NCBI RefSeq assembly: GCF_014705615.1
Contig: NZ_JACXJA010000037.1
Span: forward strand, 45,837 to 109,836
DNA length: 64,000 nucleotides
DNA from: Paenibacillus oceani
Lineage (GTDB): Bacteria > Bacillota > Bacilli > Paenibacillales > NBRC-103111
Direction of reading: 5' to 3'
Both the position numbers and the translations under genes were made by a program. Shown here one piece after another: positions 34,947 through 42,344 of this stretch (positions within the stretch are counted from its first letter, which is position 1; every line of letters begins with the position of its first letter). Under the pieces are notes generated by a model. It was not told the DNA's origin. It ran no database searches and saw only the letters and a list, made by a program, of their open reading frames with translations.

Positions 34947-36542
34947 ATGTCCAAGGAACAAGGATCGGCTGGCTGCAGTTCTGTACACAACACGAACAGA
35001 AGGAGGCTACTCGGATATATGGGAGCGGCCGGAGCAGTTGCCGTGACCAGCGTTATCGTGGGAGGCGGCATAAAAATGGCCGATGCACAGGCCGTCGAAC
35101 GAAACGGCGGGGTAATCCGCGACATTGCCGAAGAAGTGGTGACGGAACATCTTGCGGAATGGAGTACGGACATCCATAACCGAGCTATAAATGTAATGCA
35201 TCCTCCGACACCTCTTGTCGGGGCCATTGGGGACGGCGTTGCCGACGACACGGCAGCGATTCAGGCCTCCCTTGATCAGCAAGGGATTGTTTATTTGCCC
35301 AAGGGCGTATATGCCGTCGATCTGGTCGATGGTTTAAAAAGCCTCAGCGTACGCAGCCATACAAAGGTTGTGATGCACCCGGAAGCCGTTATCCGCTTGA
35401 AGCCCCAGTCGGTGGAACGATACTACATCGTTGATATCCAAAATGTGCAGCATGTCGAGATCGTAGGCGGTACAATTGAAGGTGAACGAAATTCTCATGT
35501 TGGATCTACCGGTGAATGGGGGTACGGCATCCGGATCAATGAGAGCAGCAACGTCAATGTTTCGGACGTCAGCATGGTCGACTGTTGGGGAGATGGCGCG
35601 GTCGCGACAGGTTCTACGCCTTCCAGCCATATTACGTTCGAAAATTGCATCTTTCACAATAACAGACGGCAAGGGCTCACACTAGCCAACACCAATCATG
35701 TACGAATACTGAACTGCGTGTTTACCAATACGAATGGAACGGCTCCGCAAGCTGGAATCGATATTGAGCCGGACAATCATAGCATTGCCGAGAACATCGT
35801 CATTTCCAATTGTTATTTTGAAAATAACAGCGGCAATGGATTGTTGCTTGCGAGAAGGGATAACTTAGAGGGGAATACATTCGTGCGGAAGACGATCGTA
35901 TCGAATTGCACATTCAAGGGTAACGGGATCTCGGGCGTTTATTTGAAAAACGTGACGGATATTACCGTTGCCAACAACGTGATTGAACAGAACGTTAAAA
36001 ATGGTATTTATTTAGGAAATACAAAGGAATGCGCGATAATCGGAAACCGGGTATTGCAAAACGGAAATCACGGCATTCATGTATCGCATTCCTCGGACAA
36101 TATCATCTCAGACAACAGCGTCATTGAAAACGCTTCCGGGATACAGGTGGAGAACTCCTCGGCAAATCTAATTAAATCCAACCAAGCCAGAAGAAACAAC
36201 ATTCATGGCATAGGGATTTCGCGAAGCCATCATAATCTGGTCGATGCCAATTATGCCAAAGAAAATAGTCAAGGAAATGATAACGCATACAATAATATTA
36301 GCGTGTATTCGAACAGCGATTACAATGTCATCTCCAACAATATTTGCCGAAAGGGAGATCTCGCATTCAAGCCGTATGCAGGGATAAAAATTGCCGAAAC
36401 GACAAGTTCGAGTAATATGGTCAGCCAAAATGATTGCTTTGACGGCGGTACGCTGATCGGCATCGAAAATACCGCTAGCGATACACAGTTTGGTGCCGGA
36501 AACCGGGTGTTCGACGGCACTTTCAGTACAACGCCGAATTAA
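34947..36542 (+). CDS. Tat-exported right-handed beta-helix protein
   Basis: 531 residues. The N-terminus carries a twin-arginine signal NRRRLLGYMG (about 17-26) and a hydrophobic core. IGDGVADDTAAIQASLDQQGIVYLPKGVY (about 93-121) is the usual pectate-lyase-3 opening. The rest is a ladder of about 22-residue parallel beta-helix turns with Asn-rich corners (ISNCYFENNSGNGLLL, VANNVIEQNVKNGIYLG, IISDNSVIENASGIQV), as in NosD and C5-epimerase-like proteins. It probably binds or cleaves a polysaccharide outside the cell. Control by the AraC protein at 33948 is likely. It is followed directly by the remnant of an SBP gene. Confidence 0.88.
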   Translation: MSKEQGSAGCSSVHNTNRRRLLGYMGAAGAVAVTSVIVGGGIKMADAQAVERNGGVIRDIAEEVVTEHLAEWSTDIHNRAINVMHPPTPLVGAIGDGVADDTAAIQASLDQQGIVYLPKGVYAVDLVDGLKSLSVRSHTKVVMHPEAVIRLKPQSVERYYIVDIQNVQHVEIVGGTIEGERNSHVGSTGEWGYGIRINESSNVNVSDVSMVDCWGDGAVATGSTPSSHITFENCIFHNNRRQGLTLANTNHVRILNCVFTNTNGTAPQAGIDIEPDNHSIAENIVISNCYFENNSGNGLLLARRDNLEGNTFVRKTIVSNCTFKGNGISGVYLKNVTDITVANNVIEQNVKNGIYLGNTKECAIIGNRVLQNGNHGIHVSHSSDNIISDNSVIENASGIQVENSSANLIKSNQARRNNIHGIGISRSHHNLVDANYAKENSQGNDNAYNNISVYSNSDYNVISNNICRKGDLAFKPYAGIKIAETTSSSNMVSQNDCFDGGTLIGIENTASDTQFGAGNRVFDGTFSTTPN

Positions 36543-36644
36543 TAGGAAGCCTCTTTCATGGATATATGCCGTTGTGGGACCGACTGGCCCGGCAAGGCTA
36601 TGCCTCACACCGGATCTGCTTTGCCGGGAATGCCTGGCCGAGAG

Positions 36645-36788
36645 CCGGGATTAACGAATGTCGCCGGCCAGAACCTGTTCATGAAGGAACTTTAGAAAGC
36701 TGTTGTGGAAGAGAAGGATGTGAACTCGGTGCTGAGAAGCGTCGAAGAAGTGATCAATAAAGTAATTGCTTCGGAGAAGGCAAAATAA
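36645..36788 (+). pseudogene. Remnant of a solute-binding protein gene with an internal TAG
   Basis: In one frame ending at TAA (36786-36788) the sequence reads NVAGQNLFMKEL, stop (TAG, 36693-36695), KAVVEEKDVNSVLRSVEEV and a Lys/Ala tail. This matches the ends of the sugar SBPs in this window (compare ANLLSKEF...KDVNTALRYAEE at 60.2 kb). The N-terminal ~85% of the gene is gone and the remaining tail carries an amber codon, so a receptor that once followed the beta-helix gene has been deleted. Confidence 0.8.
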
Positions 36789-36860
36789 CGGGTTTGCACC
36801 GATAGAGTTCTAATCTATCCCTTTTTCCAACAAAAAGCTCTGAATTGTGGTATCTAGAGG

Positions 36861-36896
36861 CAGCGGAAATCCAAGACTTGCTTTGGACTTCCGCTG
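36861..36896 (+). terminator. Hairpin, probable terminator
   Basis: CAGCGGAA-A-TCCAA pairs with TTGGA-C-TTCCGCTG (one A-C mismatch), followed by TATGTATTTTTA on the plus strand. Possibly the old terminator of the lost SBP gene. Confidence 0.6.
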
Positions 36897-36936
36897 TATG
36901 TATTTTTAGAGGATCAACTTACACAAAAGCTAGCTT

Positions 36937-38904
36937 TTACTTGCCGATTTCAATCCGCTGCTTCTCTTCGTTCCAGCGCACGGTCCTTCCAAAAGCTTCC
37001 GTCACAAACCGTAGAGGAACGATCGTTATATGGTTTACGATTCGGGGTGCTTCCTCGAGCTCTACTTTGGCACCATTAACTGACGCGATCTTGGAGTCGA
37101 TCGAAAGTTTGATTTCGGTCTGGCCGTTGGTGGCTACAATCGATCGCGTTTCCTCGTCCCATCGAACCACGGCACCCAGAGCAGCGAAAATTTTCCTTAA
37201 AGGTACGAAAGCGATATCCTGAATGATTTGAGGTGATTCTTCCTGCGAGAAGTTTTGCAAATTCCCGTTAATCGACACTTGGATTCGCTCGCCGTAGGAA
37301 ACGGTGGAGCCGTTTGCCTTCTTTTGCTCTAATATTTCGATAGATTCGCCAGATAACGGATTACTCGTCAGATAGATTTCCCATAGAGCGGGCATGGAGG
37401 CCAGCGGCGAAACATCGGTAATCCGGTTGTTGTTGGCGGATAGCACAGCGAGCTTGGATAAGGACTGGATCGGCTGAAGATCGGCAATCTGATTATAGTC
37501 GACCCAGACTTTTTGCAAATTCCGTAGAGATGCAACAGGCGTCAGATCTTGAATCCGGTTATCCGTTATATGTAAATCCATTAGGCCCTTCAGTTCCTGG
37601 ATCGGGCTTAAATCCTCGATTTGATTGCCGCTGAGCCAAAGTGAGTTCAGTCGGGTAAGTCCAGATACAAAACCGATATCTTTCAAACCCGCATTCGGCA
37701 CAGACAACGAAGTCAACTGACGCAAACCGCGAAGTGTCGTATAGTCCGATACAGGATTTCCGCCGATATCTAACCAATAAAGATTTTTTAGCCCAGATAT
37801 GGGCACTACATTCGAAATCCGATTGTCGGTCAAATTTAACGATCGCAGTACGGACAAGTCTTTAAGACTATTCACGTTTTCAATGCGATTGCCGGCCAAT
37901 TTTAACGTTTCCAACCGGGAGAGCTTGGAAAAGACCGAGATGTCGTCGATCCAATTTTGACTCAAATCGATTTGAGTGAGGCCAACATGCCGGCCAAGCG
38001 GGGAAATGTCACGAATCTCATTGTTTGCCGCTTTGAACTCAGTGAGCAAATCGTACCCCCTCAGAAATGAAATGTCCTTAATTCCTAAGCTCGAGACGTT
38101 AAGGCTCTGGATAGATTTAAGCGAATAGATCGGACTCGGATCATCGACAGCATTATCGCTCAGATCGAGACTCTCCAACAAGCGAAGCGTTTGGATCGGC
38201 TGAATATTTGTGATCCGATTCGAACCAAGCGTTAAATAGCGTAGACTCGGTAAAGATAAAAGCCCGCTTATGTCGTTGATCGAGTTTCGAAGCAACCCTA
38301 GGTAGATCAGCCGATTCAAATTGCCGAGATGGGGAATCGACTCGATCTGATTGAATGGAGCGCTGAACCACTCCAGTTCGGTCAAACTGTCAATGGGCGT
38401 AATATCTGTAATTCGATTGGAACTTAATTCGATTCGAGTCAATTTTTTCAGAGAAGCCACTGCGCTTATATCCTCGATTTCATTGAAATACAAGGTAAGC
38501 GATTTCAGGTTAACCAACTCTCGCAATGGACCGATATCTGCAATGATATTGTTATTCAGGTCGAGACGTTGTAACGAGAACAACCCTTGCAACGGTTGCA
38601 AATCCTTTACTTTATTATGGGCTAGAGTCAAGGATCTCAGATTAACTGCATGCTCCAAGCCGACCAGACTCTCAATTCCATACCAACTGCCTTTCCCCAT
38701 ATTTCCCAATGTTGTGAGACTCGCCATATCTCCTCGCGTAATGGATCTATCGGAGGGGACATTCAACGTTTCTCTGACCAACAGTTCCAGTGCTTGATCT
38801 TCGAACCAGACCGGATTTTGGACTTGCGCTAAGCTGGTTGAAGGGGCAGAAGAGAACAGGACCAGGACAACCATCGAGAAAACTAAAGCTTTTTTCCACA
38901 TCAA
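36937..38904 (-). CDS. Secreted leucine-rich-repeat protein with copper-amine-oxidase-like C-terminal domain
   Basis: 655 residues with a Sec signal peptide (about 1-26, ending SLAQ). Residues about 70-500 form roughly twenty 22-residue internalin-type repeats (pattern L-x-x-L-x-x-L-x-L-x-x-N-x-I-x-D-I-x-P-L). Residues about 560-655 contain two VPLRxxxxxxG units (FVPLRKIFAALGA, TIVPLRFVTEAFGR), the copper-amine-oxidase N-like domain often found in surface proteins of Paenibacillaceae. It is likely a cell-wall or extracellular protein-binding molecule. Transcribed alone on the minus strand, facing the remnant SBP end. No sortase motif is visible. Confidence 0.9.
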   Translation of the reverse strand: MMWKKALVFSMVVLVLFSSAPSTSLAQVQNPVWFEDQALELLVRETLNVPSDRSITRGDMASLTTLGNMGKGSWYGIESLVGLEHAVNLRSLTLAHNKVKDLQPLQGLFSLQRLDLNNNIIADIGPLRELVNLKSLTLYFNEIEDISAVASLKKLTRIELSSNRITDITPIDSLTELEWFSAPFNQIESIPHLGNLNRLIYLGLLRNSINDISGLLSLPSLRYLTLGSNRITNIQPIQTLRLLESLDLSDNAVDDPSPIYSLKSIQSLNVSSLGIKDISFLRGYDLLTEFKAANNEIRDISPLGRHVGLTQIDLSQNWIDDISVFSKLSRLETLKLAGNRIENVNSLKDLSVLRSLNLTDNRISNVVPISGLKNLYWLDIGGNPVSDYTTLRGLRQLTSLSVPNAGLKDIGFVSGLTRLNSLWLSGNQIEDLSPIQELKGLMDLHITDNRIQDLTPVASLRNLQKVWVDYNQIADLQPIQSLSKLAVLSANNNRITDVSPLASMPALWEIYLTSNPLSGESIEILEQKKANGSTVSYGERIQVSINGNLQNFSQEESPQIIQDIAFVPLRKIFAALGAVVRWDEETRSIVATNGQTEIKLSIDSKIASVNGAKVELEEAPRIVNHITIVPLRFVTEAFGRTVRWNEEKQRIEIGK

Positions 38905-39176
38905 TATGTCTCCTTAACTTCCGAAACCGTCATTCACGGCTGGCTCAGGGATGCCTAGATTCGGACTTCTTTTAGTATAATTTACCTAATGATAGCATCT
39001 CTTTCGATATCAGGAAATGTTTAATGTGTGAAGATCTCACTGCTTTTACTTTGTCAGGATGCCGTTGAACTATCAGAAAGGAAAATTTCGTTTAAGTTAT
39101 AAATGACCTACCTAACATGAGCCCAACTGGTAAAATAAGCTTAAACGCAAGTTGTGCATGAGAAGGAGCGGAAAGT

Positions 39177-39689
39177 ATGAGTAATTCAATTGAAATTCGC
39201 CATATGACGGAAGCAGACGTGGAACTTGTGTATCGGGTATTCACCGAACATCATATTGGAAAACCCAGGGATTACATCTTAAGGTGTTGGGAACAAAACG
39301 AAACAGGTGAACAAATAACGTTGCTAGGCTTTTACCAGAGGCAGTTTGTTGGAAGCCTGCATCTTCTTACTACATCTCACTATCCTCACTTTGTTGAAAA
39401 TGGCATACCGGAGATTAACGATTTTAATGTTATCCCTCCATTTCGAAAGCTTGGAATTGGAAATGCATTAATGGAAGCTGTCGAGGCAATTGCATTCGAG
39501 AAGTACAGTATTGTGGGAATTGGTGTTGGACTTTATCAAAGTTATGGCAGTGCACAGCGTTTATACTCAAAAAGAGGATATGTGCCAGACGGCCGAGGAC
39601 TCATGTATCAGCAACAACCAGTTATCCCTGGCAGTATGGTTTGTGCGGATGACGATCTGAACCTGTATTTCACTAAAGTTAAATCATGA
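39177..39689 (+). CDS. GNAT-family N-acetyltransferase
   Basis: 170 residues. It shows GNAT features: an N-terminal strand-helix (IEIRHMTEADVELVYRVF), the acetyl-CoA pyrophosphate loop in FNVIPPFRKLGIGNALMEAVE (the R-x-x-G-x-G/A motif A) and motif B GLYQSYGSAQRLYSKRGYVPDG. It transfers an acetyl group from acetyl-CoA to an amine; the substrate cannot be inferred. The gene is AT-rich compared with its neighbours and stands alone, which fits lateral acquisition. Start ATG behind AGAAGGAGCGG. Confidence 0.9.
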   Translation: MSNSIEIRHMTEADVELVYRVFTEHHIGKPRDYILRCWEQNETGEQITLLGFYQRQFVGSLHLLTTSHYPHFVENGIPEINDFNVIPPFRKLGIGNALMEAVEAIAFEKYSIVGIGVGLYQSYGSAQRLYSKRGYVPDGRGLMYQQQPVIPGSMVCADDDLNLYFTKVKS

Positions 39690-39750
39690 ACGTTGACGGA
39701 TACGATCGCGAGTTCTTGTCATATCCTGTATTTAGCTGGGGAAGCAGTTG

Positions 39751-39890
39751 AATAGGAGTGGTTTGCAGCCTTTAATCTGTCCGAAAACCGGCATGGGCGC
39801 GGAATAAGAGCGGCTTGAAGCTGTTAATATCGACGAATGAGATGCAGACCCCTTCAGGTGGCGGAAATAAAGGGTCAAACCGCCTCTATT
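39751..39890 (+). repeat. 140-bp repeat with imperfect terminal inverted repeats (copy A)
   Basis: It begins AATAGGAGTGGTTTG and ends with the imperfect complement CAAACCGCCTCTATT, giving inverted ends of about 25 bp. An internal AATAAGAGCGGCTTGAAGC repeats the left end, and TGTCCGAAAACCGG lies between them. The whole unit aligns with 49094-49234 (141 bp), with the same order of blocks. Non-coding, MITE-like in form; no transposase or clear target duplication is seen. Confidence 0.75.
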
Positions 39891-40104
39891 TGTCTCGGTC
39901 ACCCCCATATGCCGAAAATGGAGGGTGCCAGAGACTCTTATCTGGTTAGGCAGCCTGTAGGCAGGCCGTTTCAGCTAAGAAACCTAACGCGATCGGTTCG
40001 CAACATACGGGTTTACGGTTACTTTCGGGGTCGAATTGTTCCCGGAGCCAACCAACGTGCACATAAATCATCGAGGGGAATTGCAGCTTCCTTGACGTTC
40101 GTTC

Positions 40105-40136
40105 CGTCCTCCTTTACTTTGGAGGTAGGGAGGACG
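40105..40136 (+). promoter_or_regulatory. Hairpin overlapping the ribosome binding site of the AraC-SBP gene
   Basis: CGTCCTCC (40105-40112) is complementary to GGAGGACG (40129-40136), which contains the likely ribosome site for the ATG at 40141. An additional GGAGG in the loop can pair with the same left arm. Folding would hide the ribosome site. Confidence 0.45.
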
Positions 40137-40140
40137 AGGG

Positions 40141-42054
40141 ATGAACTGGAATGAACACGCGTTATTGTGGAGTCACGCATCGATTCGCATAATCGATATC
40201 CGATATTTCACCCTTCAAGGCGAGGAAGCGCCCCCGGACTATTTGCTGCCTGCCAGCGGGTTTCTGTACGTAGCCAGCGGCTATGCTTCCGTGCATTGGG
40301 GTCCGGCTCTTTATAAAGTTAATCGGAACCAGCTGCTGCACGGAGGCAAGGGGACGCGGCTGGCGCTCACGCCGGAAGGGGATTTGTTCGCCTATTACCT
40401 GGTCCTGTACAAGGCTTCGCTGAACCCGCCTCACAGCCGCAGTCTGCAGCATCTGTATGCGGAGACTAAGCCGTTCGAGACATCGTACAACTGCTCGCTG
40501 TCCCAGGCTTCGCTGCTGCAGGTACATTTGGCTGATATGTTTCGGCATTGGCAGCAGTCTCAACCGATGGACAGACTGCGAGTGAATGCGACGTTCCATC
40601 AATTCATATATGAGCTGGTGAGAATGCTGGAGGAGCGGACGAGGTCCGGAGACGAACCGGATTTGGTGCAGCAGACGATCCGCTATTTGCAGGAGCATTA
40701 CCGGGAGCCTGTCACGATGGAGGAGCTCGCGGCGATGTTCAGTTGCAGCATTACGCATCTGTCCCGCTTGTTCAAACGCGAGACCGGAGTGAGCCCGATC
40801 CATTATCTGATTCAAATTCGGATGAAGCATGCGGAACAATGGCTGCTGGGCGGACAAACGGGTTTGAGGGATATCGCCGCCAAAATCGGGTACCCGGACG
40901 CCTTTTACTTCAGCCGCATGTTCAAGAAGCATACCGGTTATTCGCCTTTGCAATTTCGCAGACAGTTTGCCGAGACGAGGCAAATGCCGATTGTACCGGA
41001 TTCTCCATTAAACCGTGCCGGATCTGATATGGATGAACCGGTGCGCCCCTTATATAATGATAATGATAACCATTATCATTTAGAAAAGGGAGAGAACACA
41101 TTCATGCAGTTTGCAAAGTCGCCACTCATGGCCACGACCCTGCTGCTCGGCGTCACCTTGTTGCTGGGCGCCTGTCAGTCGGCTGCCAATTCCTCACCGT
41201 CGGGAGGCACGCCGGAAACGCCTTCATCCGCTACAAGAGTGTACAAGCATATCGACGGCGAGAGCGAAATCCCGGTTCATCCGAAGCGAGTGTTTACCGA
41301 TCTGAAAGTGGGGCAGTTGATGGCATTGGGCGTCAAACCGGTCGGCAGCGCAAGCTACCCGCTCCAAACCGGTTTTTTCGATATTACGGGAATCGAGGAT
41401 TTGGGTAAATTCCCGCTTAATCTGGAGAAGCTCGCCTCTTTGGAGCCGGACTTGATCATTTTGACAGAAGCGTGGCGTGACGGCGGCGGGTACGAGGCGT
41501 TCAGCAAAATCGCGCCGACTGTAGTTATTCCGAATCATGGTGAAGATTTGGGCGAAGAGCTCCGGATGTTTGGCGATATCGTGGGCAAGAAGGAGCAGGC
41601 CGAGCGCTGGCTGGCGGAATTTGAAACCAAGGTGTCGCAAGCGAAGCAGCAAGTGAATGCTGTCATTGGCCAAGGTCAGACCTTCTCGATCTTGAACGTG
41701 CGGGCGAAGCAGTTTTTTGTGTACGACGATGTGAATATGGGCGGCAACGTCATCTACAAGTTTCTCGGTCTCAAGCCGCAGGCCAAGGTGCTCTCCGATG
41801 TGATTCAGGGAGACGTGTGGGAAATATCCGCGGAGGTTATCCCGGAATATATCGGCGACCACTTGTTGATCGCGACCAATAAAGGGGCCGAGGAGGCGCT
41901 GGAGAAGAACAGGTACATATGGGCCAACACGGCGGCGGTGCGCAATGGCAAGGTGTACGATATCAACTTTGATTTGTTCCTGCTCACCGATCCGATCAGC
42001 GTGTCCCACCAGTTGGACATGGTGACGAAGATGCTGGTGGAGAAAAATCGGTAA
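40141..42054 (+). CDS. AraC-family regulator in frame with a siderophore-receptor lipoprotein (637-residue open frame)
   Basis: One uninterrupted frame encodes an AraC regulator (about residues 1-300) and then an iron-siderophore binding protein. The AraC part has a sensor domain (1-170) and the HTH pair LEELAAMFSCSITHLSRLFKRE-type and LRDIAAKIGYPDAFYFSRMFKKH (about 195-285). No stop follows: the frame runs through the Fur box, read as YNDNDNHYHLEKG, into a complete lipoprotein signal peptide at 41104. The Bacillus regulator Btr has the same domain order (AraC then siderophore-binding domain) and senses bacillibactin inside the cell, but has no signal peptide between. I think the lower part is mainly made from its own start; the fused product is possible. 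Confidence 0.8.
   Translation: MNWNEHALLWSHASIRIIDIRYFTLQGEEAPPDYLLPASGFLYVASGYASVHWGPALYKVNRNQLLHGGKGTRLALTPEGDLFAYYLVLYKASLNPPHSRSLQHLYAETKPFETSYNCSLSQASLLQVHLADMFRHWQQSQPMDRLRVNATFHQFIYELVRMLEERTRSGDEPDLVQQTIRYLQEHYREPVTMEELAAMFSCSITHLSRLFKRETGVSPIHYLIQIRMKHAEQWLLGGQTGLRDIAAKIGYPDAFYFSRMFKKHTGYSPLQFRRQFAETRQMPIVPDSPLNRAGSDMDEPVRPLYNDNDNHYHLEKGENTFMQFAKSPLMATTLLLGVTLLLGACQSAANSSPSGGTPETPSSATRVYKHIDGESEIPVHPKRVFTDLKVGQLMALGVKPVGSASYPLQTGFFDITGIEDLGKFPLNLEKLASLEPDLIILTEAWRDGGGYEAFSKIAPTVVIPNHGEDLGEELRMFGDIVGKKEQAERWLAEFETKVSQAKQQVNAVIGQGQTFSILNVRAKQFFVYDDVNMGGNVIYKFLGLKPQAKVLSDVIQGDVWEISAEVIPEYIGDHLLIATNKGAEEALEKNRYIWANTAAVRNGKVYDINFDLFLLTDPISVSHQLDMVTKMLVEKNR
41053..41077 (+). promoter_or_regulatory. 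-10 box and Fur box inside the AraC-SBP frame
   Basis: TATAAT (41053-41058) is followed directly by GATAATGATAACCATTATC (41059-41077), which matches the 19-bp Fur consensus GATAATGATAATCATTATC at 18 of 19 positions. This indicates an iron-repressed promoter for the lipoprotein start at 41104, although the whole site is also translated in the upstream frame. Confidence 0.88.
41104..42054 (+). CDS. Iron-siderophore ABC transporter substrate-binding lipoprotein (nested start)
   Basis: 316 residues if translation starts at the ATG at 41104, about 10 nt after AAAAGGGAGAG. The signal peptide ends LLLGAC with lipid Cys24. The mature part is a FecB/FeuA-type receptor: VKPVGSASYP, LEKLASLEPDLIILTE, APTVVIPN, NMGGNVIYKFLGLKPQAKV and DHLLIATNKG. 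It would bind a ferric siderophore outside the cell. The Fur box just upstream predicts induction by iron starvation. No permease or ATPase follows. It shares frame and stop with the AraC protein, so both a free lipoprotein and a fusion could be produced. Confidence 0.85.
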   Translation: MQFAKSPLMATTLLLGVTLLLGACQSAANSSPSGGTPETPSSATRVYKHIDGESEIPVHPKRVFTDLKVGQLMALGVKPVGSASYPLQTGFFDITGIEDLGKFPLNLEKLASLEPDLIILTEAWRDGGGYEAFSKIAPTVVIPNHGEDLGEELRMFGDIVGKKEQAERWLAEFETKVSQAKQQVNAVIGQGQTFSILNVRAKQFFVYDDVNMGGNVIYKFLGLKPQAKVLSDVIQGDVWEISAEVIPEYIGDHLLIATNKGAEEALEKNRYIWANTAAVRNGKVYDINFDLFLLTDPISVSHQLDMVTKMLVEKNR

Positions 42055-42101
42055 GACAAGTACGCTTAAGAACGCGCGTTAATTCCAGTCGTTTATTTTC
42101 T

Positions 42102-42145
42102 GAATAAAGGTTCTTGTCCACAGCCCGGGACAAGGACCTTTATTC
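42102..42145 (+). terminator. Hairpin terminator, member of the three-copy hairpin family
   Basis: The left arm GAATAAAGGTTCTTGTCC (42102-42119) pairs with the right arm 42128-42145 over 18 bp with one G-T wobble. GTTCTTGTC is shared with the hairpins at 24303 and 61019. It ends the iron-receptor gene. Confidence 0.8.
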
Positions 42146-42344
42146 ATCATCCAAACCTGCAGCCTCCTTCTATAGTATATTGGCGTAGCTGCTCACCGAA
42201 GGCATTCTGTTCCAGATGCGGGTAGCGGAGCTGTTGCGAGAAAAGGATAGTTGGTGCTAGACTATAGGTTGGAAAAGAACGGCCAAATCCTCTTGACCAG
42301 ACACGACAGGGGAGTCCAGGCTAACGGGTGGGCGAGGTTGTGCA

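Larger units (their letters stand above)
39690..40140. other. Intergenic region holding repeat copy A
   Basis: 451 bp without a gene between the GNAT and AraC genes. It contains the 140-bp inverted-repeat-bounded element (39751-39890), weaker similarity to the second copy for about 80 bp beyond, and the hairpin before the AraC start (40105-40136). Confidence 0.5.

Noticed and set aside
36937..38904. DNA-level tandem repeat in the LRR gene as a possible satellite
   Set aside because: The periodicity is the 66-bp codon pattern of 22-residue leucine-rich repeats and is explained by the protein.
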